Assembly: GCF_000472925.1 (NCBI RefSeq)
Contig: NZ_AXAS01000020.1
Coordinates: 62,001 to 126,000, forward strand
Reading direction: 5' to 3'
DNA from: Bradyrhizobium sp. Ec3.3
Lineage (GTDB): Bacteria; Pseudomonadota; Alphaproteobacteria; Rhizobiales; Xanthobacteraceae
Length of the DNA stretch: 64,000 bases
A program made the position numbers and the translations under genes. A model generated the notes under the pieces. The model did not search any database. It had not been told where the DNA came from and worked only from the letters and a program-made list of their open reading frames with translations. Positions 52,758 to 61,358 of the stretch are shown piece by piece (position 1 is the stretch's first letter; each line of letters opens with the position of its first letter).

Positions 52758-54218
52758 ATGAACGCACATGCAGGCACGGTCCGCGGCAAAGAGCGCTATC
52801 GCTCGGGCGTCATGGAATACAAGCGCATGGGTTATTGGGAGCCCGACTATGTGCCGAAGGACACTGACGTCATCGCGCTGTTCCGCGTGACGCCGCAGGA
52901 GGGCGTCGACCCGATCGAGGCTTCGGCGGCCGTGGCCGGCGAATCCTCGACCGCGACGTGGACGGTGGTGTGGACCGATCGTCTGACCGCGGCGGAGAAA
53001 TATCGCGCCAAGTGCTATCGCGTCGATCCGGTGCCGGGCACGCCGGGCTCGTATTTCGCCTATATTGCCTACGACCTCGACCTGTTCGAGCCGGGCTCGA
53101 TCGCGAACCTCTCGGCCTCGATCATCGGCAACGTCTTCGGCTTCAAGCCGCTGAAGGCCTTGCGGCTCGAGGACATGCGCTTCCCGGTCGCCTATGTGAA
53201 GACGTTCCAGGGGCCCGCAACCGGCATCGTGGTCGAGCGCGAACGCCTCGACAAGTTCGGCCGGCCGCTGTTAGGGGCAACGGTGAAGCCGAAGCTCGGT
53301 CTCTCGGGCCGCAATTATGGCCGCGTCGTCTATGAGGCGTTGAAAGGTGGGCTCGACTTCACCAAGGACGACGAGAACATCAACTCGCAGCCCTTCATGC
53401 ATTGGCGTGACCGCTTCCTCTACTGCATGGAGGCTGTCAACCGCGCGCAGGCCGCCTCGGGCGAGGTGAAGGGCACGTACCTCAACGTCACCGCCGCGAC
53501 GATGGAGGACATGTATGAGCGCGCGGAGTTCGCCAAGGAGCTCGGCTCGGTCATCGTCATGATCGACCTCGTGATCGGCTACACCGCGATCCAATCCATG
53601 GCGAAATGGGCGCGCCGCAACGACATGATCCTGCATCTGCACCGCGCCGGTCACTCGACCTATACGCGGCAGAAGAGTCACGGTGTGTCGTTCCGCGTCA
53701 TCGCCAAGTGGATGAGGCTTGCCGGTGTCGACCACATCCATGCCGGCACGGTGGTCGGCAAGCTCGAGGGCGACCCCAACACCACGCGCGGCTATTACGA
53801 CGTCTGCCGCGAGGACTTCAACCCATTGAGGCTCGAGCACGGCCTGTTCTTTGACCAACCCTGGGCGAGCCTGAACAAGATGATGCCGGTCGCTTCCGGC
53901 GGCATTCATGCCGGCCAGATGCACCAGCTCCTCGATTTGCTGGGTGAGGACGTCGTGCTGCAATTCGGCGGCGGCACGATTGGTCATCCCATGGGGATTG
54001 CGGCGGGCGCGACAGCCAACCGCGTGGCGCTGGAAGCGATGATCCTCGCCCGCAACGAGGGTCGCGACTACGTCCATGAAGGGCCGGAGATCCTGGCCAA
54101 GGCGGCACAGACTTGCACGCCGCTGAAGGCCGCGCTCGACGTCTGGAAGGACGTCACCTTCAACTACCAATCCACCGACACGCCGGACTTCGTGCCGACC
54201 GCGCTGGAATCCGTTTGA
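52758..54218 (+). CDS. cbbL: RuBisCO large subunit, form IC
   Basis: Catalytic subunit of ribulose-bisphosphate carboxylase/oxygenase. The 486-residue sequence is red-type: MEYKRMGYWEPDYVPKDTDV at the start, LLGATVKPKLGLSGRNYGR with the catalytic Lys, GGLDFTKDDENINSQPFMHWRDR with the carbamylated Lys, HRAGHSTYTRQKSHGVSFRV, and FGGGTIGHP. Strong AGGAGAGA upstream. Followed by cbbS after 11 bp. Confidence 0.98.
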   Translation: MNAHAGTVRGKERYRSGVMEYKRMGYWEPDYVPKDTDVIALFRVTPQEGVDPIEASAAVAGESSTATWTVVWTDRLTAAEKYRAKCYRVDPVPGTPGSYFAYIAYDLDLFEPGSIANLSASIIGNVFGFKPLKALRLEDMRFPVAYVKTFQGPATGIVVERERLDKFGRPLLGATVKPKLGLSGRNYGRVVYEALKGGLDFTKDDENINSQPFMHWRDRFLYCMEAVNRAQAASGEVKGTYLNVTAATMEDMYERAEFAKELGSVIVMIDLVIGYTAIQSMAKWARRNDMILHLHRAGHSTYTRQKSHGVSFRVIAKWMRLAGVDHIHAGTVVGKLEGDPNTTRGYYDVCREDFNPLRLEHGLFFDQPWASLNKMMPVASGGIHAGQMHQLLDLLGEDVVLQFGGGTIGHPMGIAAGATANRVALEAMILARNEGRDYVHEGPEILAKAAQTCTPLKAALDVWKDVTFNYQSTDTPDFVPTALESV

Positions 54219-54229
54219 GGAGACATGAG

Positions 54230-54631
54230 ATGAAGTTGACGCAAGGGTGTTTTTCCTTCCTGCCTGATCTCACCGACGATCAGATCTACAAGCAGGTGCA
54301 GTACTGCCTCGCCAACGGCTGGGCCGTGAATATCGAGTTCACCGACGATCCGCATCCCCGCAACACCTATTGGGAGATGTGGGGCCTGCCGATGTTCGAT
54401 CTTGCCGACGCCGCCGGTGTGATGATGGAGCTCGCCGAATGCCGCAGGGTGTATGGCGATCGTTACATCCGCATAAGTGGCTTCGATTCCAGCCATGGCT
54501 GGGAATCGGTGCGGATCTCGTTCCTCGTGAACCGGCCGAAGCAGGAGGCTGAATTCGAGCTGGTGCGGCAGGAGGGACGCGCGATCCGGTACACCACCGT
54601 CCGCAAGCCGGTTGAGCACGCTTCGGCCTAG
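54230..54631 (+). CDS. cbbS: RuBisCO small subunit, form IC
   Basis: A 133-residue small subunit. It begins MKLTQGCFSFLPDLTDDQI and has GWAVNIEFTDDPHPRNTYWEMWGLPMFD; the C-terminal extension (VRQEGRAIRYTTVRKPVEH) is the beta-hairpin of red-type small subunits that fills the central channel. The start is ATG 54230. An earlier ATG at 54225 stops at once. Confidence 0.97.
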   Translation: MKLTQGCFSFLPDLTDDQIYKQVQYCLANGWAVNIEFTDDPHPRNTYWEMWGLPMFDLADAAGVMMELAECRRVYGDRYIRISGFDSSHGWESVRISFLVNRPKQEAEFELVRQEGRAIRYTTVRKPVEHASA

Positions 54632-54686
54632 ACAGCATTCGTTTCCGCGCGGAGCTCTCCCTGCTCCGCTCCCTTGGCGGACAACT

Positions 54687-54712
54687 GCTTCGCCGCCTGT
54701 TCGCGGCGAAGC
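54687..54712 (+). terminator. Stem-loop between cbbS and cbbX
   Basis: Perfect 10-bp stem GCTTCGCCGC / GCGGCGAAGC with a 6-base loop, followed by CCCTTTCTT. It lies in the 94-bp cbbS-cbbX gap. It could be a partial terminator or a 3' end stabiliser that raises cbbLS mRNA over cbbX-cbbE. Confidence 0.65.
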
Positions 54713-54725
54713 CCCTTTCTTCGAG

Positions 54726-55658
54726 ATGCCCATGCTTGATGTGCCGCAAAAGACAGAGACCAGTGAAGCCGCATTCGATCTCCGCAAGGAGGCTGAAGCC
54801 GCAGGAATCACCGAGACGCTGCGCGAGCTCGATCAGGAGCTGATCGGGTTGAAGCCGGTCAAGAACCGCGTGCGTCAGATCGCCTCGCTCCTCCTCATCG
54901 AGCGGATACGGCAGCGTGCGGGCCTCGTCGCCGCGCCGCCGACCTTGCACATGTCCTTCACCGGCAATCCCGGCACCGGCAAGACCACAGTCGCGCTGCG
55001 CATGGCAAAGATCCTTCACGGTCTCGGCTTCGTGCGGCGCGGGCAGGTGATCTCGGTAACGCGCGACGATCTCGTCGGGCAATATATCGGCCATACTGCG
55101 CCGAAGACCAAGGAGATATTGAAGAAGGCGATGGGCGGCGTGCTGTTCATCGACGAGGCCTACTACCTGCACCGGCCCGACAATGAGCGCGACTACGGCC
55201 AGGAGGCGATCGAGATCCTGCTCCAGGTGATGGAGAACCAACGTGAGGACCTCGTGGTCATCCTCGCCGGGTATGGCGAGCGGATGACGAATTTCTTTGC
55301 CTCCAATCCAGGCTTCCGCTCGCGCATCGCCCACCACATCGAATTTCCCGACTATTCCGAACAGGAATTGCTCTTTATTGCGGACTTGATGTTGCAGGAG
55401 CGGGGATATCGCTTCTCGACTGCCGCGCGCGAGGCTTTCGAAAAGTATATCGCGCTGCGCCGAACGCAGCCGTTCTTCTCAAATGCGCGCTCGATCCGCA
55501 ACGCCGTCGACCGCATCCGGTTGCGCCAGGCCGACCGGCTGGTTGCCGATCTCGACCGCATGCTGGGGGTCGCGGACCTCGAGACCATCGATTCCTCGGA
55601 CGTGCTGGCCAGCCGCGTGTTCAGCGGCGGATCTGACGCGCGGAGCGCAAAGCCATGA
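54726..55658 (+). CDS. cbbX: Red-type RuBisCO activase, AAA+
   Basis: Remodels inhibited RuBisCO by pulling on the large-subunit tail. The 310-residue AAA+ protein has Walker A SFTGNPGTGKTTVALRMA near 80, the pore-loop region DDLVGQYIGHTAPKTKEIL, Walker B GVLFIDEAYYL near 140, and sensor region GFRSRIAHHIEFPDYS. Start is ATG 54726 (MPMLDVPQ), with ATG 54732 also possible; the Shine-Dalgarno is weak, suiting lower expression than cbbLS. The stop overlaps cbbE. Confidence 0.96.
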   Translation: MPMLDVPQKTETSEAAFDLRKEAEAAGITETLRELDQELIGLKPVKNRVRQIASLLLIERIRQRAGLVAAPPTLHMSFTGNPGTGKTTVALRMAKILHGLGFVRRGQVISVTRDDLVGQYIGHTAPKTKEILKKAMGGVLFIDEAYYLHRPDNERDYGQEAIEILLQVMENQREDLVVILAGYGERMTNFFASNPGFRSRIAHHIEFPDYSEQELLFIADLMLQERGYRFSTAAREAFEKYIALRRTQPFFSNARSIRNAVDRIRLRQADRLVADLDRMLGVADLETIDSSDVLASRVFSGGSDARSAKP

Positions 55659-56392
55659 CAAGGGAAATCATCATTGCGCCGTCGATCCTGGCGGCGAATT
55701 TCGCGAGGCTCGGGGAAGAGATCGCTGCGATGGATGCGGCCGGCGCCGACTGGATCCATTGCGACGTGATGGACGGGCATTTTGTACCCAATATCAGTTT
55801 CGGTGCCGACGTGATCAAGGCGATCAGGCCGTTTACGAGCAAGACGTTCGACGTCCATCTGATGATCGCGCCGGCGGATCCCTATCTCGAAGCTTTCGCG
55901 AAAGCCGGTGCCGACATCATCACGGTCCATGCCGAAGCGGGGCCGCATCTCGATCGCTCCTTGCAGGCAATCCGGGCGCTCGGCAAGAAGGCCGGCGTGA
56001 GCCTGTGCCCGGCAACGCCGGAATCAGCTATCGAATATGTGCTCGATCGCGTCGACCTCATCCTTGTGATGACGGTCAATCCGGGCTTCGGCGGGCAATC
56101 GTTCCTCGGATCGCAGATTACGAAGATCCAGCGCATCCGCGCGATGATCGGCGACCGGCCGATCCGGCTCGAGGTCGATGGCGGCGTCACGCGCGACAAC
56201 GCGGCCGCCGTTGCGGCTGCCGGCGCGGATACGCTGGTGGCGGGATCGGCGGTGTTCCGCGGCAACGGCAGCGCCGACTACGCGAACAACATCGCCGCGA
56301 TCCGCGTTGCTGCGCAAGCTGGCCGGGTTCCGAAGCTGCAACTGGGTTCGGCTTCGCTGGCGCGGGCTGGCGAGAGCGAATTGGTTCGATAA
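55655..56392 (+). CDS. cbbE: Ribulose-phosphate 3-epimerase
   Basis: Interconverts xylulose-5- and ribulose-5-phosphate. The 245-residue TIM barrel has IAPSILAANFARLGEEIAAMDAAGADWIHCDVMDGHFVPNISFG at the start, HLMIAPADPYLEAF, VMTVNPGFGGQSF near 140 and EVDGGVTRDNAAAVAAAGADTLVAGSAVF at 175-205. Coupled to cbbX by ATGA. It is the last gene of the cbb operon. Confidence 0.96.
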   Translation: MTREIIIAPSILAANFARLGEEIAAMDAAGADWIHCDVMDGHFVPNISFGADVIKAIRPFTSKTFDVHLMIAPADPYLEAFAKAGADIITVHAEAGPHLDRSLQAIRALGKKAGVSLCPATPESAIEYVLDRVDLILVMTVNPGFGGQSFLGSQITKIQRIRAMIGDRPIRLEVDGGVTRDNAAAVAAAGADTLVAGSAVFRGNGSADYANNIAAIRVAAQAGRVPKLQLGSASLARAGESELVR

Positions 56393-56882
56393 CCGCGGGT
56401 CACGCGACGCCTTCGGGGCGATGCAGGGCTACTTGGTCGGGCATCCACGTGATGGAAAGGTATTTGGATGCGATAGACGCGATCGCCGCGCTGCAACAGC
56501 GCCGTCACGGCCATCACCGCTCCAAATGAAAAAGCCGCCGGTTCCGGTTCCGTGCGGCTCGAGAAGTCGCGAGCTGCGTGCCTGTCGCAGCACCAGTGTA
56601 CCGCCGTTACCTTGTTTGCGGCCATACGGAGGAACTCATAGCCAAAATTGCTGCATTTGGCTGTGACTTGCCCCACAGATGCCGCAACTTTGTGGCATGA
56701 TCAAAATACAGTCTCGGCGAAACTTTCCCCAAAGTTTGACCCAGGGCAATGCCAACGGGCCGATGTCCGCGTTAACTCTTTCAAGGAAAGAGTGGTCCAC
56801 GCAGCAAATGTTTCGCACGAGTGCAATCAGTGTGACGCAAACCGGCGAAATAAGCCGGGCGTAGCCAAGGTGGGAGATTCTC
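56393..56882. other. Gene-free region after the cbb operon
   Basis: 490 bp. No supported gene on either strand; a 25-codon frame ending at 56529 lacks a ribosome site. The second half is less GC-rich and probably carries the promoter of the small gene at 56883. No clear terminator for the cbb operon is seen. Confidence 0.4.
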
Positions 56883-57095
56883 ATGGAGAACGTGCGTCGG
56901 TACCGTGCTCTGGCGTCCTTGTGCCGTCAGCAGGCGGCATATCGACCCCTGCAGAGCTGGGATCTTCTCGGCCAGGCCGAGCATTTCGAACATCTCGCCG
57001 AAGCGGAGCTGAAGGCTCACTTCGACGCCTGCAATACGCAAGGCGCTGACGACGCAGCAGCCCCGGCAGAGTGGCAGCACACTGCCGCCGCGTGA
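56883..57095 (+). CDS. Small hypothetical protein, paralogue of 37867-38088
   Basis: A 70-residue protein starting MENVRRYRALASLCRQQAAYRPLQSWDLLGQAEHFEHLAEAELKAHF. This half matches the gene at 37867 at over half of positions; the tails differ. Basic, then acidic helical character, no signal peptide. GGGAG lies upstream of the ATG. It converges with the usp gene. Function unknown. Confidence 0.65.
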   Translation: MENVRRYRALASLCRQQAAYRPLQSWDLLGQAEHFEHLAEAELKAHFDACNTQGADDAAAPAEWQHTAAA

Positions 57096-57110
57096 AGCGC
57101 AAAGTTCGCG

Positions 57111-57947
57111 CTAATGCGACATCAGCGTCGGGATCGTCATAGTTTGCAGCATCGCGCGGGTGACGCCGCCTAGCACGCGCTCTTGCAAGCGCGAATGGCC
57201 ATAGCCGCCCATCACCAGCAGATCGAGGCTCTCGTCGGCCGCGAGCGACAGGATCGTCGGCTGAATGTCGGCGCGGCTCGCCGACAGGCTGACGATGCGG
57301 GCTTCCAGCCCGAGCCGTGCCAGATGTCTTGCAAGCTGATCCGCCGGAGCCGCGCCCGGCGCTGACGTCGCCTCGTTCACCGTCATGATGACGATCTCCG
57401 CGGCCCGCGACAGGAACGGCATCGCGTCGCGCACTGCGCGCGCCGCAACGCGGCTGCCATCCCAGGCGATGCCGATTCGCCGTGTCTTGAAGGTGCCGCG
57501 GAAGATATGTGGCAGGAACAGCACCGGTCCGCCCGCCTGGAACAGAATCTCCTGCGGCAGGTCGCTGTCGAAGGATCCATGATCTGCATCGGGCTGCAGC
57601 ACGACGCTGAGATCGTGGAGCCGTGCCATCGCGCCGACCATGTCGATCGCATCCGCCGGGATCGCACCGACCGGGTGGCAGCTATGGGAAATGCCGGCAT
57701 GCCCGGCTTCCGTCTCGAATACCGCGAGCGCCGTCTCGGCGCGCTCCGTCGCTCGTTCGCGCTCCATCTCGAACACCGCGGCCACGGCCGCGCCGCCTTC
57801 CATCACATAGGCCGTGCTGGTTGCGACATAGCCGACCGAGACCGCATCGAGATGAGCGTTGAAGCCGGCGGCGAGCGACACCGAGCCATCGATGACCGGG
57901 CGCATGGGTCGTTCGGTCGGGATGTGGACGAGAATGTCCTTGATCAT
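57111..57947 (-). CDS. Universal stress protein, UspA family
   Basis: A 278-residue cytosolic Usp. It begins MIKDILVHIPTERPMRPVIDGSVSLAAGFNAHLDAVSVGY and its C-terminal half has DLLVMGGYGHSRLQERVLGGVTRAML, the Usp nucleotide-binding G-x-G region, with length suggesting two Usp domains, the first degenerate. Start is ATG 57947 with GGAG upstream. An FNR/FixK-type box lies 63 bp before the start codon, so induction under low oxygen is likely. Confidence 0.88.
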   Translation of the reverse strand: MIKDILVHIPTERPMRPVIDGSVSLAAGFNAHLDAVSVGYVATSTAYVMEGGAAVAAVFEMERERATERAETALAVFETEAGHAGISHSCHPVGAIPADAIDMVGAMARLHDLSVVLQPDADHGSFDSDLPQEILFQAGGPVLFLPHIFRGTFKTRRIGIAWDGSRVAARAVRDAMPFLSRAAEIVIMTVNEATSAPGAAPADQLARHLARLGLEARIVSLSASRADIQPTILSLAADESLDLLVMGGYGHSRLQERVLGGVTRAMLQTMTIPTLMSH

Positions 57948-58009
57948 GGCGGCGCCTCCGGCGGAGATCATTTCCACGCCGTAATTTTTCACCGATCCCT
58001 CGATGTGCG

Positions 58010-58023
58010 TTGACCTGCATCAA
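58010..58023. promoter_or_regulatory. FNR/FixK-type box upstream of usp
   Basis: TTGACCTGCATCAA matches TTGAT-N4-ATCAA at nine of ten defined positions. The centre lies about 69 bases before the usp ATG, allowing a -41.5 class II position with a leader of nearly 30 bases. The divergent htrA start is 128 bp away on the other side. Confidence 0.65.
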
Positions 58024-58150
58024 GCGCCGTCACCCGCGGCTGCTCGTCGCAGCTTTCTTTGCCAAGAATTAATCGCGTGGACGGGACGTCGTAATGTTGT
58101 GTCGTCAATGTTGGGAGCAAGGCGACTGCTACCAACATGGACATTTCGAC

Positions 58151-59713
58151 ATGAACGATCACATCAATCCCGATTCCGCCAGGCCGCGTGCGATCCTGAA
58201 ACCCCGGCGCCTCGCGCTGCTCGGTACCGTGGCCGCGCTCGGCGTTGCCGTGCTTGCCGGTGCTTCGAACGGATACTCGCCGTTTGCCGGCGCGTCCTTC
58301 ACCTCGCCAGCGCTCGCCGCCGAGACGACGCCGACCCCACCCGGTTTTGCCGATCTGGTGGCCAAGGTGAAGCCCGCCGTGATCTCGGTGCGCGTCAAGA
58401 TCGACCAGACCGACAAGAATGCGATGCTGCAGCAAAACCGGATGGATTCGGATGAGGATTCACCTTTCGATCAGTTCCCGAAGGAGTTCGGCTTCCGCCT
58501 GCCGAAGGGCATGCAGCAAATGCCCAACGGCATGCCGCAGCGCCACCGCGTGATCACCGGCGAAGGCTCGGGCTTCTTCATCTCGGCCGACGGCTATGCG
58601 GTGACCAACAATCACGTCGTCGACCACGCCCAGTCCGTGCAGGTGACGGCGGACGACGGTACGATCTACACGGCCAAGGTCGTCGGCACCGATCCGAAGA
58701 CCGACCTCGCGTTGATCAAGGTCGACGGCAAGAAGGATTTTCCGTTCGTAAAATTCTCCGAGCAGCGCCCGCGGATCGGCGACTGGGTGGTTGCCGTCGG
58801 TAATCCGTTCGGCCTCGGCGGCACGGTGACGGCGGGTATCGTCTCGGCCAACGGCCGCGACATCGGCGCCGGCCCCTATGACGACTACATCCAGATCGAC
58901 GCGCCCATCAACAAGGGTAATTCCGGCGGTCCCGCCTTCGACATGAACGGCAACGTGATCGGCGTGAATACTGCGATCTTCTCGCCGTCCGGCGGCTCGG
59001 TCGGCATCGGATTCGACATCCCGGCCAACACCGCAAAGCTCGTCGTCGCCCAGCTCAAGGACAACGGCTCGGTCACGCGTGGCTGGCTCGGCGTCCAGGT
59101 GCAGCCGGTGACGGCTGATATCGCCGACAGCCTCGGGCTGAAGGAAGCCCGCGGCGCGATCGTCGATACCCCGCAGGACAACAGCCCGGCGTCCAAGGCC
59201 GGAATCGAGGCCGGTGACGTCATCACCGCCGTCAATGGCACCGCGATCAAGGACTCCCGCGATCTCGCCCGTACCATCGGCACGATGGCGCCGGGCAGCT
59301 CGGTGAAGCTCGACGTCTGGCACAAGGGCGAGAGCAAGACCGTGAGCGTGAATCTCGGCGAGCTCCCGAACGAGCGTCAGGCCAAGGCGAATGGGAAGGC
59401 GAATGACAAGGCGGACGAAGGTCAGTCGACCGCCGGAACGCCGCGTCTCGGCCTCAGCCTCGCACCGGCCGGCGACGTGCAGGGCGCGGGCCAGAAGGGT
59501 GTCGTCGTCACCTCCGTTGATCCGGAAGGCCCGGCGGCAAGCCGCGGCATCCAGACCGGAGATGTCATCCTCAATGTCGGCGGCAAGGCCGTCGCCAGCA
59601 TCGATGACGTCCGGACTGAGTTGAAGCAGGCGAAATCCGCTGGCAAGCGCAGCGTGCTGCTGCAGGTGAAGAGCGCGGAGGCGACGAAGTTCGTCGCGGT
59701 GCCGCTCGCCTAA
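58151..59713 (+). CDS. Do-like periplasmic serine protease (DegP/HtrA family)
   Basis: Periplasmic protease and chaperone of 520 residues. Signal/anchor near residues 20-40 (LALLGTVAALGVAVLAG). Protease domain with the triad His in TNNHVVDHA (~158), Asp in KTDLALIKVD (~188) and Ser in GNSGGPAFD (~262), then two PDZ domains (GWLGVQVQPV..; PRLGLSLAPAG..GDVILNVGGKAV). The linker between PDZ1 and PDZ2 is Lys/Asn-rich. The ATG at 58151 gives the conventional N-terminus. Closed by a strong terminator. Confidence 0.94.
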   Translation: MNDHINPDSARPRAILKPRRLALLGTVAALGVAVLAGASNGYSPFAGASFTSPALAAETTPTPPGFADLVAKVKPAVISVRVKIDQTDKNAMLQQNRMDSDEDSPFDQFPKEFGFRLPKGMQQMPNGMPQRHRVITGEGSGFFISADGYAVTNNHVVDHAQSVQVTADDGTIYTAKVVGTDPKTDLALIKVDGKKDFPFVKFSEQRPRIGDWVVAVGNPFGLGGTVTAGIVSANGRDIGAGPYDDYIQIDAPINKGNSGGPAFDMNGNVIGVNTAIFSPSGGSVGIGFDIPANTAKLVVAQLKDNGSVTRGWLGVQVQPVTADIADSLGLKEARGAIVDTPQDNSPASKAGIEAGDVITAVNGTAIKDSRDLARTIGTMAPGSSVKLDVWHKGESKTVSVNLGELPNERQAKANGKANDKADEGQSTAGTPRLGLSLAPAGDVQGAGQKGVVVTSVDPEGPAASRGIQTGDVILNVGGKAVASIDDVRTELKQAKSAGKRSVLLQVKSAEATKFVAVPLA

Positions 59714-59737
59714 GCAAAGAGAGATCACGCAACAATA

Positions 59738-59765
59738 AAAGAGGCGGCCTCGCGGCCGCCTCTTT
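59738..59765. terminator. Bidirectional rho-independent terminator
   Basis: Perfect 12-bp stem AAAGAGGCGGCC / GGCCGCCTCTTT with a 4-base loop TCGC, flanked by A-rich and T-rich tracts. It lies 25 bp after the htrA stop and 18 bp before the end of the convergent gene, and can serve both. Confidence 0.92.
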
Positions 59766-59782
59766 CGTATCGGCTGTGCTTA

Positions 59783-60061
59783 CTAACAGCGGTGTCGCAA
59801 GCCGTCTGGGCCTATATAGGTCATGCCGGGTTCGCAATACCCGCCGCGGAACGGTGCGGTCGCAATCGCGCCTGCCGTTCCGATCGCGCCGCCGACCACG
59901 CCGGCGGCTACGTCGCCCGGCCAAAAGCCTGAGCCCTCATGATAGTAAACCTGCCCATGGTGCCTTGCGCTCATCGATCGCGCGTGAGGCTCCTGCGCCA
60001 ATGCAGGCGCCGCCATTGCGGTGGTGAGGACTGCGGCTGCGGCCAATCGTTTCCAGTTCAT
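59783..60061 (-). CDS. Small secreted protein with glycine-zipper-like segment
   Basis: A 92-residue exported protein: signal peptide MNWKRLAAAAVLTTAMAAPALA, then a histidine-rich stretch, and a Gly/Ala segment GDVAAGVVGGAIGTAGAIATAPF. The C-terminus has two cysteines (GYCEPG..RHRC). It resembles small rhizobial periplasmic proteins with no known role. Convergent with htrA. Confidence 0.7.
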   Translation of the reverse strand: MNWKRLAAAAVLTTAMAAPALAQEPHARSMSARHHGQVYYHEGSGFWPGDVAAGVVGGAIGTAGAIATAPFRGGYCEPGMTYIGPDGLRHRC

Positions 60062-60398
60062 GTGCTGTCTCCGTTGTCTTCACACGGCAGGTCAACACCT
60101 GCCGCGGACAACCGTTTCGGGAACGTCACGAGTTTCATCCGGAGATTGGCCCGCGTTCCGCGACGGTCGCGCGAACCTGCGGAGAGCCGTCCATTTGAGG
60201 GGATAAGCCGGCACCGCCCGATAACATTCGCGTTAACGGATCTGTTGCGGACAGGGTTCGGCCCAAAAATTCACATTCACTCAAGCAGGTCGTGAGTCGC
60301 CTTTTGCGGCTCGACGGGCGAGGATGGTTGCATCAGCGGAACTCCAAGAGGGGGGGGCGCTTTGTGGAACCGGACCTCGTCAGGAATCGGTGCCAACG
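60062..60398. other. Gene-free divergent region
   Basis: 337 bp between two small secreted-protein genes. On the minus strand it carries the candidate promoter at 60094-60118. No gene or other clear element is seen in the rest. Confidence 0.4.
60094..60118 (-). promoter_or_regulatory. EcfG-like promoter candidate upstream of the 59783 gene
   Basis: On the minus strand GAAAC, 16 bases, TGTT. The -35 differs from GGAAC by one base. Its spacer shares GCGGCAGG with the candidate at 33905-33929. Confidence 0.35.
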
Positions 60399-60761
60399 AT
60401 GGATCGATTGAAGGCCTTCAGCAGGGGCGCGTTACTGCTGGTGCCGCTTGTGCTCTGCACCCAAAGTGCGCTGGGTCGCGACGACGGACGTTATACGGAT
60501 TCCCCGCTCAAGCCATGGTTCGACAGCCTGCGCAGCCACCTCGGTCCATGTTGCTCAGATGCCGATGGCGTGGCGGTCGCTGACCCCGATTGGGAATCGT
60601 ATGGGGGGCACTATCGCGTGCGCATCGACGGTCAGTGGGTCGAGGTGCCCGATGAGGCCGTCATCACCGAGCCCAATCGGGCCGGGCGAACCATGGTATG
60701 GCCCGTGAAGACTGCGTTCGGGATTTCGATCCGCTGCTTCATGCCCGGCACCATGATCTAA
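60399..60761 (+). CDS. Secreted hypothetical protein with conserved CCSDADG motif
   Basis: A 120-residue exported protein. The signal peptide covers residues 1-24 (LLLVPLVLCTQSALG). The mature part has SHLGPCCSDADGVAVADPDWE, YRVRIDGQWVEVPDEAVI and GISIRCFMPGTMI, a set I associate with a widespread Bradyrhizobium secreted family without known function. AGGAA lies upstream of the ATG at 60399. Confidence 0.72.
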   Translation: MDRLKAFSRGALLLVPLVLCTQSALGRDDGRYTDSPLKPWFDSLRSHLGPCCSDADGVAVADPDWESYGGHYRVRIDGQWVEVPDEAVITEPNRAGRTMVWPVKTAFGISIRCFMPGTMI

Positions 60762-60819
60762 AGGACACGTATCGACCTCGGGCGGCGCACGGGAGCTTCG
60801 CGCGCCACCGAATTTCGTC

Positions 60820-61070
60820 TCACCGGGAGCGCTTCTTGCTCGACTTCTTCTTCGAGCCCTGCGCTTCGACGTCTTCTTCTTCGGGACCTTCTTGCCCTTC
60901 TTGCGCGCCTTCGACAGGCCGATTGCGATCGCCTGCTTGCGGCTCTTCACGCGTCCACCGCGTCCGCCACGACCGCTCTTGGCCGTGCCTTTCTTGTAGC
61001 GGCGCATCTCGCTTTCGACATCCTTGCCGGAGCTCCTCGAATAGCGCCGTTTCTTTGCCTTGCGTGCCAT
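60820..61070 (-). pseudogene. Basic DUF6496-type protein, frameshifted in its Lys-rich tail
   Basis: From ATG 61070 the frame reads MARKAKKRRYSRSSGKDVES, then EMRRYKKGTAKSGRGGRGGR, then VKSRKQAIAIGLSKARKKGK, a small Lys/Arg-rich rhizobial family (DUF6496) that may bind nucleic acid. After KKKTSKRR the frame runs on antisense to its neighbour with no family character. The expected tail SKKKSSKKRSR and stop lie in another frame ending at 60820. One missing base near 60855-60866 would restore a protein of about 83 residues. Confidence 0.65.
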
Positions 61071-61092
61071 GAGCATCCTCCCATGGCGAGAG

Positions 61093-61118
61093 AACCGCTT
61101 TCGCCTGCGCATGGTTCC
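61093..61118 (-). promoter_or_regulatory. EcfG-like promoter upstream of the DUF6496 gene
   Basis: On the minus strand GGAAC, 17 bases, GGTT, fitting GGAAC-N16/17-xGTT. It lies about 25 bp before the start codon. Confidence 0.5.
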
Positions 61119-61130
61119 TTGTCACTTGCC

Positions 61131-61234
61131 TAGAGCATGATCCGGAAAAGTGTGAAGCGGTTTTCCGAAAAGATCATGCTCAAACAATAACCTAAAGCGC
61201 GATGACGATTCAGCCCAATCTCATCGCGCTTTAG
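61131..61234. repeat. Interspersed repeat family E, copy 2
   Basis: Opens TAGAGCATGATCCGGAAAAG, contains GAAGCGGTTTTCC and ATCATGCTCAAACAATAACC, and closes with the palindromic GCGCGATGACGATTCAGCCC..CATCGCGC tail. Same block order as 33953-34080. Confidence 0.85.
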
Positions 61235-61358
61235 CCGGACGCGGTGACAGGATTCCTCAATAGCGACAACGACACGCGTGACTGCCGGCGGCTGACGCGC
61301 GACAGAGAACAAAATCACCCCGCGGGGAACGGACTGGCAGCAGCGCGAATTGTTCGCC

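Noticed and set aside
56452..56529. 25-codon plus-strand frame after cbbE
   Set aside because: No Shine-Dalgarno and too short to support.
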